35,128 bases of DNA from Martinezella miluonensis (GCF_900094545.1 NZ_FMAH01000059.1:1-35128); one strand, 5' to 3'. Shown: positions 23,598 through 32,144, counted from the first letter of the stretch. Notes: generated by a model not told the origin, from the letters alone. Numbers and translations: made by a program.

Positions 23598-25205
23598 ATG
23601 GTCGACCTCGCTTCAAGCAGTTTAGAGAGTGGCAACGCCAATCACCCAATTCATGGTGCCTCCGGCTCAGCAAAATGGTTCCTGCCGCTCTTCGGCATCA
23701 TCGTCCTCGGCGGTCTCGCCTATGTCGGCTATGCTCTCGGCAGCGATCTCGCCGAAGCTGCGGCGGTTCCGTGGATTTTGCTAGGTCTTGCCCTGTTGAT
23801 CGCGCTCGGCTTCGAGTTCGTCAACGGATTCCACGATACGGCCAATGCGGTCGCAACCGTGATCTATACCCGCTCCTTGCCGGCTGAGTTCGCCGTCATC
23901 TGGTCCGGCTTCTTCAACTTTCTCGGCGTGCTGACTTCTTCCGGCGCCGTCGCCTTCGGCATTCTGGCGCTTTTGCCCGTTGAACTGATCCTTCAGGTCG
24001 GCTCCGGCTCCGGTCTTGCCATGGTCTTCGCCCTGTTGACCGCTGCCATCATATGGAACCTTGGCACATGGTATCTGGGTCTGCCGGCATCGAGTTCACA
24101 CACGCTTGTCGGCTCCATCATCGGCGTCGGTCTGGCCAACCAGTTCCTGGCGCCTGCCGGTTCCGCCACAAGCGGTGTCGACTGGTCGCAGGCAAGCAGC
24201 GTCGGCATGTCGCTGCTGCTGTCGCCGATCATCGGCTTCGGCGCGGCCGCGATACTGCTTTTGGTCGCCAAGGTGCTGATCCGCAACAAGGCACTTTATG
24301 AAGCACCGAAGGGCAATGCACCGCCGCCGATGTGGATCCGCGGTCTGCTGATCTTCACCTGCACCGGCGTCAGCTTTGCTCACGGCTCGAACGACGGCCA
24401 GAAGGGCATGGGTCTGATCATGCTTATTCTCATCGGTCTCGTGCCGACTGCCTTCGCGCTGAACCGGACGCCCGACATCAACTATCTCGATGCCTACAAG
24501 GCAGCCTCCGTGCAGGTCGAGACGGTACTGGGCAAGTATGTAAAGCCCGGCGTCGCCGCTCCTGCCGATCCGAAGGCTGCCGTCAGCGCGGCCGTGAAGA
24601 GCAAGACCTGGACGGATGTTACAACTCCGGCGCTGCAGGCCTATATTCACGCAACGAGCGCCTCGATTGCCGCCTATCCGAGCGTCGAGAAGCTGCCGAA
24701 CGGGCTCGTCAGTAACGTCCGCAACGACATCTACCTCATCGGTGAATCGCTGAAGCTGATCGACAAGCAGAAGCTGCTGCCGATGAGCGCCGACGACCTG
24801 AAGGCCGTCACCAGCTATCACGCCGCCGTCGATCACACGACCAAGTTCATTCCGCTCTGGGTGAAGGTCGCCGTCGCACTGGCACTGGGCCTCGGCACCA
24901 TGGTCGGCTGGAAGCGTATCGTCGTAACTGTCGGCGAAAAGATCGGCAAGACGCACCTGACCTATGGCCAAGGTGCCGCCGCCGAAGTGGTTGCCATGCT
25001 GACGATCGGTGCTGCCGACCATCTCGGCCTGCCGGTCTCGACCACGCACGTCCTGTCCTCCGGTGTCGCCGGCACCATGGCGGCGAATGGTTCGGGGCTG
25101 CAATGGTCTACCGTGCGCAACATGCTGATGGCCTGGATCTTGACGCTGCCGGCTTCCATCGCACTCGCTTTCGTGCTGTTCACCGCACTTCGTCAGGTCT
25201 TCTGA
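23598..25205 (+). CDS. pit: Low-affinity inorganic phosphate transporter, PiT family
   Basis: This 535-residue inner-membrane symporter takes up phosphate, usually as a metal-phosphate complex with a proton. AAAGGAG lies before ATG 23598. The two PiT signatures are ALGFEFVNGFHDTANAVAT (about residues 70-88) and FAHGSNDGQKGMG (about 256-268), with a third GAADHLGLPVSTTHV near 472-486. A large hydrophilic insert of about 130 residues (about 290-415) separates the two halves. The gene stands alone and ends in a strong terminator. No Pho box was recognised in the 261-base upstream gap, which holds small inverted repeats such as CCGGCT/AGCCGG near 23440-23455. Confidence 0.95.
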   Translation: MVDLASSSLESGNANHPIHGASGSAKWFLPLFGIIVLGGLAYVGYALGSDLAEAAAVPWILLGLALLIALGFEFVNGFHDTANAVATVIYTRSLPAEFAVIWSGFFNFLGVLTSSGAVAFGILALLPVELILQVGSGSGLAMVFALLTAAIIWNLGTWYLGLPASSSHTLVGSIIGVGLANQFLAPAGSATSGVDWSQASSVGMSLLLSPIIGFGAAAILLLVAKVLIRNKALYEAPKGNAPPPMWIRGLLIFTCTGVSFAHGSNDGQKGMGLIMLILIGLVPTAFALNRTPDINYLDAYKAASVQVETVLGKYVKPGVAAPADPKAAVSAAVKSKTWTDVTTPALQAYIHATSASIAAYPSVEKLPNGLVSNVRNDIYLIGESLKLIDKQKLLPMSADDLKAVTSYHAAVDHTTKFIPLWVKVAVALALGLGTMVGWKRIVVTVGEKIGKTHLTYGQGAAAEVVAMLTIGAADHLGLPVSTTHVLSSGVAGTMAANGSGLQWSTVRNMLMAWILTLPASIALAFVLFTALRQVF

Positions 25206-25257
25206 TCGGCGGATTCAATCGGCCTTTGGCTGAGCCCGGCAATATTTCATGAGATTT

Positions 25258-25289
25258 ACGGCGCCCCCTTGCAGGGCGCCGTTTTTTTT
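25258..25289 (+). terminator. Intrinsic terminator of the phosphate transporter gene
   Basis: ACGGCGCCC (25258-25266) and GGGCGCCGT (25274-25282) form a perfect 9-bp stem with a 7-base loop, followed by a run of eight T. Confidence 0.93.
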
Positions 25290-25382
25290 ACCGAGTGAGA
25301 CAGGCACATGCTGCCGCTGCCTGCGCATGGCGAAACATGCACGGCCTCCTTCTTCAGAACCCAAGGGATTTCTCGGTCAGGT

Positions 25383-25835
25383 TCACGAACCAACGGTTTC
25401 CTTCCGGCTGCCATTGGCACCGAGGCCGGAAAGTTTCGCCAGCTCCGAGCGTCGGTTTGCGTAGTTTTGTGCGACCATCGGATAGCTGGGAGCGAGCCCC
25501 CATTTTTGCCGATACTCCTCAGGCGTCAGGCCATAATGCACGCGCAGATGACGCTTCAGCGTTTTGAAGCGTTTGCCGTCCTCCAGGCAGACGATGTAGT
25601 CGTTCGTCACCGATTTCTTCAAATCCACGGCCGGCACCAAAACACTCCGTTCGACGGCGGGAGCAAATCCATCCAAGGCGTGCAGCGCCTCGTAGGTGTC
25701 CTTGATCAGCTTCGGCAGGCTGGCGACTGGTATTGTATTGTGGCTGACATAGGCCGAAACGATTTTCACGCAGCCTTCGAACAATGATTGCATCCGCGGT
25801 CGAGCGGGCATTTTTCTCTCGCTGAAAGAATCCAT
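25383..25835 (-). CDS. MucR/Ros-family zinc-finger-type transcriptional regulator
   Basis: This 150-residue protein is counted from ATG 25835; the frame is open to 25892 but lacks a good ribosome site there. The N-terminal half (IVSAYVSHNTIPVASLPKLI) is the MucR oligomerisation region. The C-terminal half is the Ros/MucR DNA-binding domain: YIVCLEDGKRFKTLKRHLRV and HYGLTPEEYRQKWGL, then PSYPMVAQNYANRRSELAK. The finger reads C-x2-D rather than C-x2-C, with both His kept; such variants exist among rhizobial MucR homologues. MucR proteins control exopolysaccharide, motility and cell-cycle genes and bind AT-rich sites. This is probably an extra paralogue rather than the main MucR. Confidence 0.9.
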   Translation of the reverse strand: MDSFSERKMPARPRMQSLFEGCVKIVSAYVSHNTIPVASLPKLIKDTYEALHALDGFAPAVERSVLVPAVDLKKSVTNDYIVCLEDGKRFKTLKRHLRVHYGLTPEEYRQKWGLAPSYPMVAQNYANRRSELAKLSGLGANGSRKETVGS

Positions 25836-25984
25836 GATCGTTTCCCAGATCTCCTTAGGTTCCTCGTGCGCCGCCCCGCTCGATTGCATCAAGTGGGGCG
25901 TCCGCTGCCGGATGTCTCACCGTTTCAAATTGCGCCATATTCAAGGCGCGTAATCCCCTGCACAGTTGCCGGGGCAGAATGCGT

Positions 25985-25999
25985 CCGCACCAGGTGCGG
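25985..25999. other. Short hairpin between the Fis-type HTH gene and the MucR-like gene
   Basis: CCGCAC (25985-25990) and GTGCGG (25994-25999) are perfectly paired with a 3-base loop, seven bases after the stop of the HTH gene on the minus strand. No T-run follows; it may end the upstream transcript weakly. Confidence 0.35.
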
Positions 26000-26005
26000 C
26001 CGCGA

Positions 26006-26608
26006 TCAAAGTCGGTAGGCTCCCATCGCAAACCCCGCGACCACCCCAGCCTGCGGCAGCTCGCTGGCTGATTCTGCAAAATAGGCCGACAGCTTGTTGC
26101 AGAGAGTGGCAAGTGGCATGCCGAGCATGAATGCCGTGTGTGTCGGATCTCCCTTGCAGTGACGAAGCGTCTGCAAAATGAGCTTGCGCTCGACATCCTC
26201 GATGGTCTGGCCGACGAGCATGTCGATTGCCGCGTCGACGGCCTGGCCTACCGGATGCCCTTCCCGAAGATGAAGGACGAGCTCCTCCAGCAATCTATCC
26301 TCGCTGGCCGTTGCGATGACGATGTCCGTGGCACCATCCCCCAATTCACAAAAGACATAGAGGTCGCTTTCGGCATCTATCGTAATCCGCCCGACCAACT
26401 CTGCCGATGCATCACGAATGAGAATTTGCGGCGCTTCCCCACCGGAGAATGCGGCTGATAGGGCGTTATCGCCGGTGGAGAGCGCATCGTGCAGCCGGCG
26501 CACCAGGGCGCGCAGCAGCGTTTTGACCTTCAATTCCCGCGTCGCCTGCGCGGCGGACGCCCGATAGTCCGAAGCAAAGAGCGGCTGCCGCATCACCGCG
26601 ACACCCAT
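26006..26608 (-). CDS. Protein with a C-terminal Fis-type helix-turn-helix
   Basis: This protein has 200 residues when counted from ATG 26608; ATG 26593 is an alternative and neither has a clear ribosome site. The C-terminal region (about 133-178, IEDVERKLILQTLRHCKGD and then THTAFMLGMPLATLCNKL) has the pattern of the Fis/NtrC DNA-binding helix-turn-helix. There is no AAA+ sigma-54 activation domain. The first 130 residues have no domain I recognise and appear to be a mixed alpha/beta fold (AELVGRITIDAESDLYVF). It lies 100 bases downstream of the EAL gene and upstream of the MucR-like gene on the same strand, suggesting a joint regulatory role. Its targets are unknown. Confidence 0.7.
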   Translation of the reverse strand: MGVAVMRQPLFASDYRASAAQATRELKVKTLLRALVRRLHDALSTGDNALSAAFSGGEAPQILIRDASAELVGRITIDAESDLYVFCELGDGATDIVIATASEDRLLEELVLHLREGHPVGQAVDAAIDMLVGQTIEDVERKLILQTLRHCKGDPTHTAFMLGMPLATLCNKLSAYFAESASELPQAGVVAGFAMGAYRL

Positions 26609-26708
26609 GCCGGCGACGCGGGCTGTTTCGGCAAACGGCCCGCGCCTGCCTCTCTTGCATCGGGCACCGGGGTTGCGACCTTATTCGACGCAACAGTGGC
26701 GGAATGGC

Positions 26709-27497
26709 TCATGCACCCCCCTGCAGACCGATCTTGCCTTTGTGTCGGCGCAGCTTCGGCAGTGACACCGGCTTTGACAAAAGAAAGCCCTGCACATGGG
26801 TCGCGCCCGCCGCGCGGGCCGCATCGAGCTGAGCGTCAGTCTCGATGCCTTCGACGACAACGAAAGGCGCAAAACAGGAGGCAAAGCCGACGAGATGGAA
26901 GAGGCTATCGTGTCCATCGCGGCCTCGCCTGTTATCCCGCAGGAACGCTGCATCGATCTTGACGATATCGGCGGTCACCTGCAGCAGCGATGCCGGTGTG
27001 GCGAAGCCTGAGCCGAAATCATCGATCGCGATGCGACAGCCGAGCGAGCGGATGATCTTCACCCGCTCGATGGCGGCGCCGACAAGCGGGTAGCTTTCCG
27101 TGACCTCGACGATCAGCCGGGAAGCGAGCTCCGGCCGACGGGTGATTCGGCTGAAAATATCCGCAAACCGATCCGGCTGGGACAGGCCGGACACCGATAG
27201 ATTACAGCCGAGAACAAGCGTTTCATCCGCGACAAGAGCTGACAGCACCATATCGAGAATGTGCAGGTCAAGCGCGAACCAACGATCCTGCCGCTCGAGG
27301 AGCGAGACAAATGCGCCCGCCGCATGCACTGTTCCATCCGCCTCCGTCACACGCGCGAGGCTTTCGGCATAAAATACTCTTTCGATATTCACGGCGTCAT
27401 GGACCCATTGGGTGGCGAATCCTAGGCCGCCCTCGGCAATCGCCCTTAAGATCAGGTCCTTATGGCCTTCGTCGTTACGGCTCGCCTTACCGTTCAT
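26709..27497 (-). CDS. Stand-alone EAL-domain protein, probable c-di-GMP phosphodiesterase
   Basis: This 262-residue protein starts at ATG 27497, where GAGGGGAAG is four bases upstream. It consists of one EAL domain without GGDEF or sensor parts. The signature motif reads YAESLARV (ESL instead of EAL), but the metal-binding Glu is kept. Other catalytic positions are present: CNLSVSG (Asn), EVTESYP (Glu), AIDDFGSGFA (Asp-Asp), VKIDAAF (Lys) and VEGIETDAQ (Glu). It therefore may hydrolyse c-di-GMP or act as a c-di-GMP receptor. No membrane segment or signal peptide is seen. It is the upstream gene of a possible cluster with the Fis-type HTH and MucR-like genes. Confidence 0.88.
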   Translation of the reverse strand: MNGKASRNDEGHKDLILRAIAEGGLGFATQWVHDAVNIERVFYAESLARVTEADGTVHAAGAFVSLLERQDRWFALDLHILDMVLSALVADETLVLGCNLSVSGLSQPDRFADIFSRITRRPELASRLIVEVTESYPLVGAAIERVKIIRSLGCRIAIDDFGSGFATPASLLQVTADIVKIDAAFLRDNRRGRDGHDSLFHLVGFASCFAPFVVVEGIETDAQLDAARAAGATHVQGFLLSKPVSLPKLRRHKGKIGLQGGA

Positions 27498-27833
27498 CAA
27501 ACTTCCCCTCGTCAGGGAGCAGATCTTGGGCAGAGCGCCGATGGCGAGCAGCGGGGGCTGGAAACGGTGCGATGGGCTCCGAATCGTCAAATTTCTGGTG
27601 CTTTAGATCTGCCTCATCCATCTTCCAGACACCTCAAACCCTAATCATTAGGGCCCCCCTTTACCGAGCTGGAAATATTGCAGCAAAGACCATAGTCAAC
27701 CGGACGCCGCCACGCCGTCGACGATCTTCCTTCATTTATTGCTAATACAGTAACTAGTAACCCATTGCAAAAGTCAATCGCTGCGCGTTCTTGTCATATA
27801 CAATTCAACTAAAGTATTAACAGGCTTTTCCGG
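27498..27833. other. Gene-free region upstream of the EAL gene
   Basis: No supported gene lies in these 336 bases. It contains the perfect palindrome CCCTAAT-C-ATTAGGG (27639-27653), 142 bases from the EAL start. An AT-rich stretch around 27731-27825 precedes the end of the isomerase gene. No terminator with a T-run was recognised. Confidence 0.5.
27639..27653. promoter_or_regulatory. Candidate operator palindrome upstream of the EAL gene
   Basis: CCCTAATCATTAGGG has perfect 7-base arms around a central C. Its position suggests a binding site for a dimeric regulator of the EAL gene. I do not recognise the motif. Confidence 0.4.
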
Positions 27834-28679
27834 TCATTCGCCGCCCAATTCTTGAGGCCACCATCCGTTTCCTTGCGCTGCCTGCAGAGCCAGATCCAAT
27901 GACGGCAGTTCGGCATGCCACAGTTTCTCCCACTCTAGGCTGACGACGCCGGCATAGCCATCGGCAGCAAGAGCGGAACGCAACGCCGCCATGGGAAATT
28001 CCCCGCTGCCCGGCAGTACATAGCTATATGGTAGCCGCGGCCCCGCTTTGGAAATGCTGTCCTTCACATGAAGATGGCGGGTATTGCCCCGAACCTGTCT
28101 CCAGGTTTCGACAGGATCCTGCCCGCCCTTGCGCCAGGTGTGATGCGTATCCCAGAGCAGCGCGCAATCGGGTGCGGCCCTGAGAATGCGAGCGATCGCG
28201 TCCGACGTTACCAGACAATCATGGGTCTCGACGACCATCTCGGCGGCAAAGCCCTCTCGCGTGGCTGTTTCGTCCCACCACCGCAGTGTTGATAACGCTT
28301 CGTCCAACTCTCTCTCATCGCCCGTTCCGCCGCCGTCGAAAACCCGCAGCGACCGGATACCGGCCGCCTCCGCCCAAGGCAGATAGCGCAGGAACTCCTC
28401 CTTCGCCTCAGATGTCGCGCCGACAAGGCGCAGCGAGGTATTAAAGGCGCAGACACTTACGGTGGACTCTTCTAGCGCACGGGCAAGTGCGGCCGGCGAG
28501 CCGAACCTTTCGGTGAAGTAAGTCGCCAGATCGATCGTGCCACCAAGAGCGCGAATTTCGATAGCGTCGAGACCATGATGCTCTGCCAAGGCAAGGGCTT
28601 GGTCCAGTTCGAGGTCCGCACATCCCAGCGTGGAAAATGCCAACGTCATCCTTGGCATATCATTATCAACGGTAGTCAC
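27834..28679 (-). CDS. Sugar phosphate isomerase/epimerase-like TIM-barrel protein
   Basis: This is 281 residues from GTG 28679, which has GGAGG six bases upstream; ATG codons at 28658 and 28649 are later options. The fold is the AP-endonuclease-2/xylose-isomerase-like TIM barrel, shown by TLAFSTLGCADL, LDAIEIRALGG, RSLRVFDGGGT, MVVETHDCLVT, LLWDTHHTWRKG, TRHLHVKDS and VVSLEWEKLWH. The Glu, Asp, His and Glu residues in those segments would form the metal site. The exact substrate is unknown. It follows the adenine-deaminase-like gene on the same strand but 228 bases away, with a possible promoter in between. Confidence 0.87.
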   Translation of the reverse strand: MTTVDNDMPRMTLAFSTLGCADLELDQALALAEHHGLDAIEIRALGGTIDLATYFTERFGSPAALARALEESTVSVCAFNTSLRLVGATSEAKEEFLRYLPWAEAAGIRSLRVFDGGGTGDERELDEALSTLRWWDETATREGFAAEMVVETHDCLVTSDAIARILRAAPDCALLWDTHHTWRKGGQDPVETWRQVRGNTRHLHVKDSISKAGPRLPYSYVLPGSGEFPMAALRSALAADGYAGVVSLEWEKLWHAELPSLDLALQAAQGNGWWPQELGGE

Positions 28680-28782
28680 CGCGGCCTCCTCCGCCTGGTT
28701 TCCAATGTCCGCTGGCAAGCTCGGAAGCAAGTGGCTCCACCCAATTTCCGCGACCGACGCGCAACACAAGTAACCAAATGGA

Positions 28783-28810
28783 TAATTATGGAACCAGGCT
28801 CAATCGTCAA
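28783..28810 (-). promoter_or_regulatory. Possible promoter of the isomerase gene
   Basis: On the minus strand, TTGACG (28810-28805) is followed after 16 bases by TAATTA (28788-28783). The -35 match is good and the -10 match is poor. It lies about 105 bases before the GTG start. Confidence 0.3.
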
Positions 28811-28907
28811 GAGCCATCGGGAATGCCCGCGATAAACGAATGCCAATCGCCCTCAGCTGGTCCATCCGAACCGGCATCCCATCGGATATCCGTTGGCGCT
28901 CCTAAGG

Positions 28908-30800
28908 CTATCCCTGCCAGACGACGGGATGAGTTTCTCCGGTCGCGACATTGACGAAGCCTTCCGGAGCTCTTTCTGACGGGGCCACCAGAACCCAACG
29001 CCAGGGCGCGCAGGTGAGCGTCGCAAAGGAGAGGCGTTCCGGAAAGCCTGGCCACCAGCGCGGCGAAAATGTCGGCTCATACATCCAGTCGATGCCGGCA
29101 CCAGCCTCATACAGCTTCTGCATTTCGGCATCCAGCTCTTCGGCTGATCTCGCGGTCATCAAGCCGCCAACTTCGTAGTGGACGCGAGCGATCACTTCTC
29201 CGCCCGAAACCAGCACCCAGCCGCCCTGCTGCTCGTTGAGCGCATTGACGACCATGGCCATGGCCTCATCGGAAGAACCGACGACCCAGATATTGTGCTT
29301 GTCATGGCCGAGCGTGGCGCCAAGCGCGGTATCCGGCGTGCGCGGCCCGGTGCCGAGCCAGAACATGCGGGCGACTTTGGCTTCGCCGGAAAACCGGTCG
29401 ACGATGGCGAACTTGGTAACGTTGCGGTCGGAATCGCGCTGGACGGCGCCATTGGTGACGGGCAGATCCATCGTGATGAAATCGTCGGCCCAATGGAACG
29501 GCCGCAATAGCGCCGCCTTTGCGGTGGCAGCTTCCAATGGGGCAGCAATGCGAAAATCCTCGGCCGAGACGATTCTATCGATCCGAACCGTCTTTGTCGC
29601 CCAATCCGGCCAGTCGATTTCGGGGCGGACACCGACGAAGGTCCCGCCTTCGGAAGCCGGCTTACCATCTGCCCAGACTTTGGCGATCGACAACTTCGCC
29701 ACATCGTCCAGAAGCACGATATCGGCAAAGCGACCGGGAGCGATCGAGCCGACCCAGGGCGTGAGCCGCATATGCCGCGCCGGATTGATCGTCACGCACT
29801 GAATAGCGATTTCAGGCGCCAGCCCGTTCTCAATCGCAAGCCGGACATTGTGATCGGTCGCGCCGATCTTCAATGTGTCGGAAGCGCTGCGATCGTCGGT
29901 GACGAATGCAATCTGCGACCAGTCGGATAGGCCCTTGTCGATCAGCCCCTGGATGACCTCTGGCAGGGAATGCGGCCGAAGCTCGATGAACAGGCCGTGC
30001 GTGAGCTTTTCCCAGATTTCGTCGAGGAACCAGCCTTCGTGATCGGAAGCGAGACCCGCCCCGGCGAAAGCATTGATCGACGCGAGATCGCGTAGGCCGG
30101 CGCCATGGCCTTCGACAACGCCGCGTTGCTCGAACGTAGCGCGAATCATGCCCCAGAGGCGATCGTAAGCCGGATTCTCCGGATTACTGACCGAAGGCCA
30201 ATCCATCACCTCGTCGAGGCCGGCGACCATCAGGCTTTCATTGAGAAAGGCCTTCTGCTCGTCATAGCCGAAGTGGCCGCCGCCCCATTCATAGGCGGTC
30301 GGCGGCACGGCCGAGCCCGGCAGTGGGAATATCTTCATCGGCGATCCGCGGCGACGCGCTTCCAGCCAGAATTCGAGATTGCGGGCGCCGTTCACATTGG
30401 AAAACTCGTGGCTCGCTTCGCAGGTCCAGGTCACGCCGTGCGGCATAACCAAAGCGGCCTCCCATTCCGGCGTCAGATGCGAACTTTCGATATGCTTGTG
30501 CGCCTCGCCGAAGCCGGGAACGGCAGACAGTTGCGGCTCGTGAATGCGCTCGCCGACCTCGCCCTTATAGCTGCCGGCCGGGCCGACATAGGCGATGCGC
30601 CTGCCCTTGATGACGATCTCCTGATCTTCGAGCCAGGTGCGGCTGTGCACGTCGAGCAGCCGGCCGACGCGCAGCGAGCGGGCGGCGGGGCGGCGACCGA
30701 GCGCGGTCAGGGTCAGATCCTGGCGGATCAACACCTCGTCTTCCGCATTCACAAGCAGATCGTCGGGAAGGTTTGTCGTGGGAGATGTCATGATTGGCAT
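28908..30800 (-). CDS. Adenine-deaminase-family amidohydrolase
   Basis: This 630-residue protein has the adenine deaminase architecture: a beta-sandwich plus a metal-dependent TIM barrel, then the adenine-deaminase C-terminal domain. Metal-site motifs are visible: PGFGEAHKHIESSHLTP (the usual PGFIDxHxHIESS with His-x-His kept), VEGHGAGLR, ASDHEG and FVTDDRSAS with the catalytic Asp. The MTINPAR-like segment reads CVTINPARHMRLTPWVGSI. It should deaminate adenine or a related amino-purine. ATG 30800 has only a weak ribosome site and ATG 30791 is possible. It is divergent from a complete ABC importer, which suggests that its substrate is imported. Confidence 0.9.
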   Translation of the reverse strand: MPIMTSPTTNLPDDLLVNAEDEVLIRQDLTLTALGRRPAARSLRVGRLLDVHSRTWLEDQEIVIKGRRIAYVGPAGSYKGEVGERIHEPQLSAVPGFGEAHKHIESSHLTPEWEAALVMPHGVTWTCEASHEFSNVNGARNLEFWLEARRRGSPMKIFPLPGSAVPPTAYEWGGGHFGYDEQKAFLNESLMVAGLDEVMDWPSVSNPENPAYDRLWGMIRATFEQRGVVEGHGAGLRDLASINAFAGAGLASDHEGWFLDEIWEKLTHGLFIELRPHSLPEVIQGLIDKGLSDWSQIAFVTDDRSASDTLKIGATDHNVRLAIENGLAPEIAIQCVTINPARHMRLTPWVGSIAPGRFADIVLLDDVAKLSIAKVWADGKPASEGGTFVGVRPEIDWPDWATKTVRIDRIVSAEDFRIAAPLEAATAKAALLRPFHWADDFITMDLPVTNGAVQRDSDRNVTKFAIVDRFSGEAKVARMFWLGTGPRTPDTALGATLGHDKHNIWVVGSSDEAMAMVVNALNEQQGGWVLVSGGEVIARVHYEVGGLMTARSAEELDAEMQKLYEAGAGIDWMYEPTFSPRWWPGFPERLSFATLTCAPWRWVLVAPSERAPEGFVNVATGETHPVVWQG

Positions 30801-30980
30801 GCCAGCAGGAAACTCGTTCCGCTGAAGGTAAAGATGGCGATCTGATGTGTAAAGCCGCTTACCCGACCTTCAGGAAAGCAAACCATCTCAGTGAGTTGCA
30901 TTCCTGGCCCTGCGGCGCGCCAAAATAACTGATCCGTCCATATCGAGCCTGAAAAACCGCTGCGTGCTCAATTGTTGGGC

Positions 30981-31009
30981 TTGTAAAGCCTATGCTCGAA
31001 AAATAGTAT
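30981..31009 (+). promoter_or_regulatory. Candidate promoter of the ABC importer operon
   Basis: TTGTAA (30981-30986) and TAGTAT (31004-31009) are separated by exactly 17 bases, each matching consensus at four of six positions. The start would be near 31016, about 43 bases before the binding-protein ATG. The rest of the 258-base divergent gap shows no clear operator. Confidence 0.45.
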
Positions 31010-31058
31010 CCTCCAAGCTTGAAGCATCTGCAGGATTTCACGGATTAAAGGATCGATA

Positions 31059-32096
31059 ATGAAGGGCCTCTCTCTTGCCCATGTCGCGGGCTTTGCGATT
31101 ATCGCAGCGACTGCCGCCCTACCGGCCTACGCCCAGGCAAAGACCCTGACCGTGTCATGGTGGGGCTATAACGGCGAGAAGATGCAGGCCAATATCATCG
31201 AGCCGTTCAAGAAAATCTGCGGCTGTGAGGTTGTTTTCGAAACCGGCAACAATGCCGACCGTCTCAACAAGCTGAAACTGCGCGGCGGCAAGGGTGTCGA
31301 TGTCATCTACCTGACCGACAGCTATTCGCAGATCGGCATTCAACAAGGTCTCTTCCAGGAAGTCGACCGCAGCAAGCTCCCGAACCTCACCGATCTCTAC
31401 GACATCGCCAAGGCGCCGCAAGGCAATTACGGCCCGGCTTACACGATCGGCCGCGTGGGCATCGTCTACGATACGGCCAAGGTCGGCACGCCGGTCACCT
31501 CCTGGAACGATCTCTGGCGCGCCGACCTGAAGAGTGCCATTTCGCTTCCGGGCATCACCACAACGGCCGGGCCGCTGACGGTGCTTGAAGCCGGCAAACA
31601 TGCCGGCGTCGATCCTTACACAGATGCCGACAAGGCCTTTGCAGCTATCGAGGCGCTGAAGCCGAACGTCGTCAAGAACTACAACACCGGCTCCGAGCTG
31701 GTGAACCTGATCTCGACGGGCGAGGTCAAGGTGGCTCTGGCACAGGACTTCGTTCTGACATCGATGCGCGCGGCCGTTCCCACAATGGCCTGGGCCGATC
31801 TTAAGGAGGGCGATATCGCCACCCTCAACACGGTCAACATCCCCAAGGGCTCCGAAAACGTCGAGCTTGCCCACCAGTTCATCAACTTCGTCCTGTCGAA
31901 GGACGTGCAGCAAGCCGAAGCCGAGCAGGGCGTCGATGCACCAGTCTCGACCAAGGTGGTGCTGACGCCTGAGAAAGCCAAGCTCTGGACTTACGGCGCC
32001 GAAATGATCGCCAAGCTCAGCCGGATTGATTATCAGAAGCTGAACGAAGCTCAATCGGACTGGATCGATCGCTGGAACGAGATCTTCGGCATGTAA
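31059..32096 (+). CDS. Periplasmic substrate-binding protein, polyamine/opine-type ABC importer
   Basis: This is a 345-residue protein of the PotD/AfuA-like binding-protein class. AAAGGA lies before ATG 31059. The signal peptide covers about 26 residues (AATAALPAYAQA end). The mature protein opens with KTLTVSWWGYNGEKMQANII and contains GVDVIYLTDSY and the hinge segment AYTIGRVGIVYDTAKV, both typical of the class. The ligand cannot be assigned; the divergent adenine-deaminase-like gene suggests a purine-related or other nitrogenous compound. A perfect hairpin lies between this gene and the first permease gene. Confidence 0.9.
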   Translation: MKGLSLAHVAGFAIIAATAALPAYAQAKTLTVSWWGYNGEKMQANIIEPFKKICGCEVVFETGNNADRLNKLKLRGGKGVDVIYLTDSYSQIGIQQGLFQEVDRSKLPNLTDLYDIAKAPQGNYGPAYTIGRVGIVYDTAKVGTPVTSWNDLWRADLKSAISLPGITTTAGPLTVLEAGKHAGVDPYTDADKAFAAIEALKPNVVKNYNTGSELVNLISTGEVKVALAQDFVLTSMRAAVPTMAWADLKEGDIATLNTVNIPKGSENVELAHQFINFVLSKDVQQAEAEQGVDAPVSTKVVLTPEKAKLWTYGAEMIAKLSRIDYQKLNEAQSDWIDRWNEIFGM

Positions 32097-32103
32097 TAAA
32101 GGC

Positions 32104-32126
32104 GTGCCGCAGCCGGCCTGCGGCAC
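32104..32126 (+). other. Perfect 9-bp hairpin between binding-protein and permease genes
   Basis: GTGCCGCAG (32104-32112) and CTGCGGCAC (32118-32126) pair around a CCGGC loop, eight bases after the stop codon. No T-run follows, so it is likely to stabilise or partially terminate the binding-protein message rather than end the operon. Confidence 0.6.
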
Positions 32127-32144
32127 TCTTACGGAATTCTTCTG

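Noticed and set aside
24096..25103. A 335-codon open frame on the minus strand.
   Set aside because: It is antisense to the phosphate transporter and shows no recognisable domain.
30105..30845. A 246-codon plus-strand open frame in the divergent region.
   Set aside because: Almost all of it is antisense to the adenine-deaminase-like gene and it lacks a recognisable family pattern.
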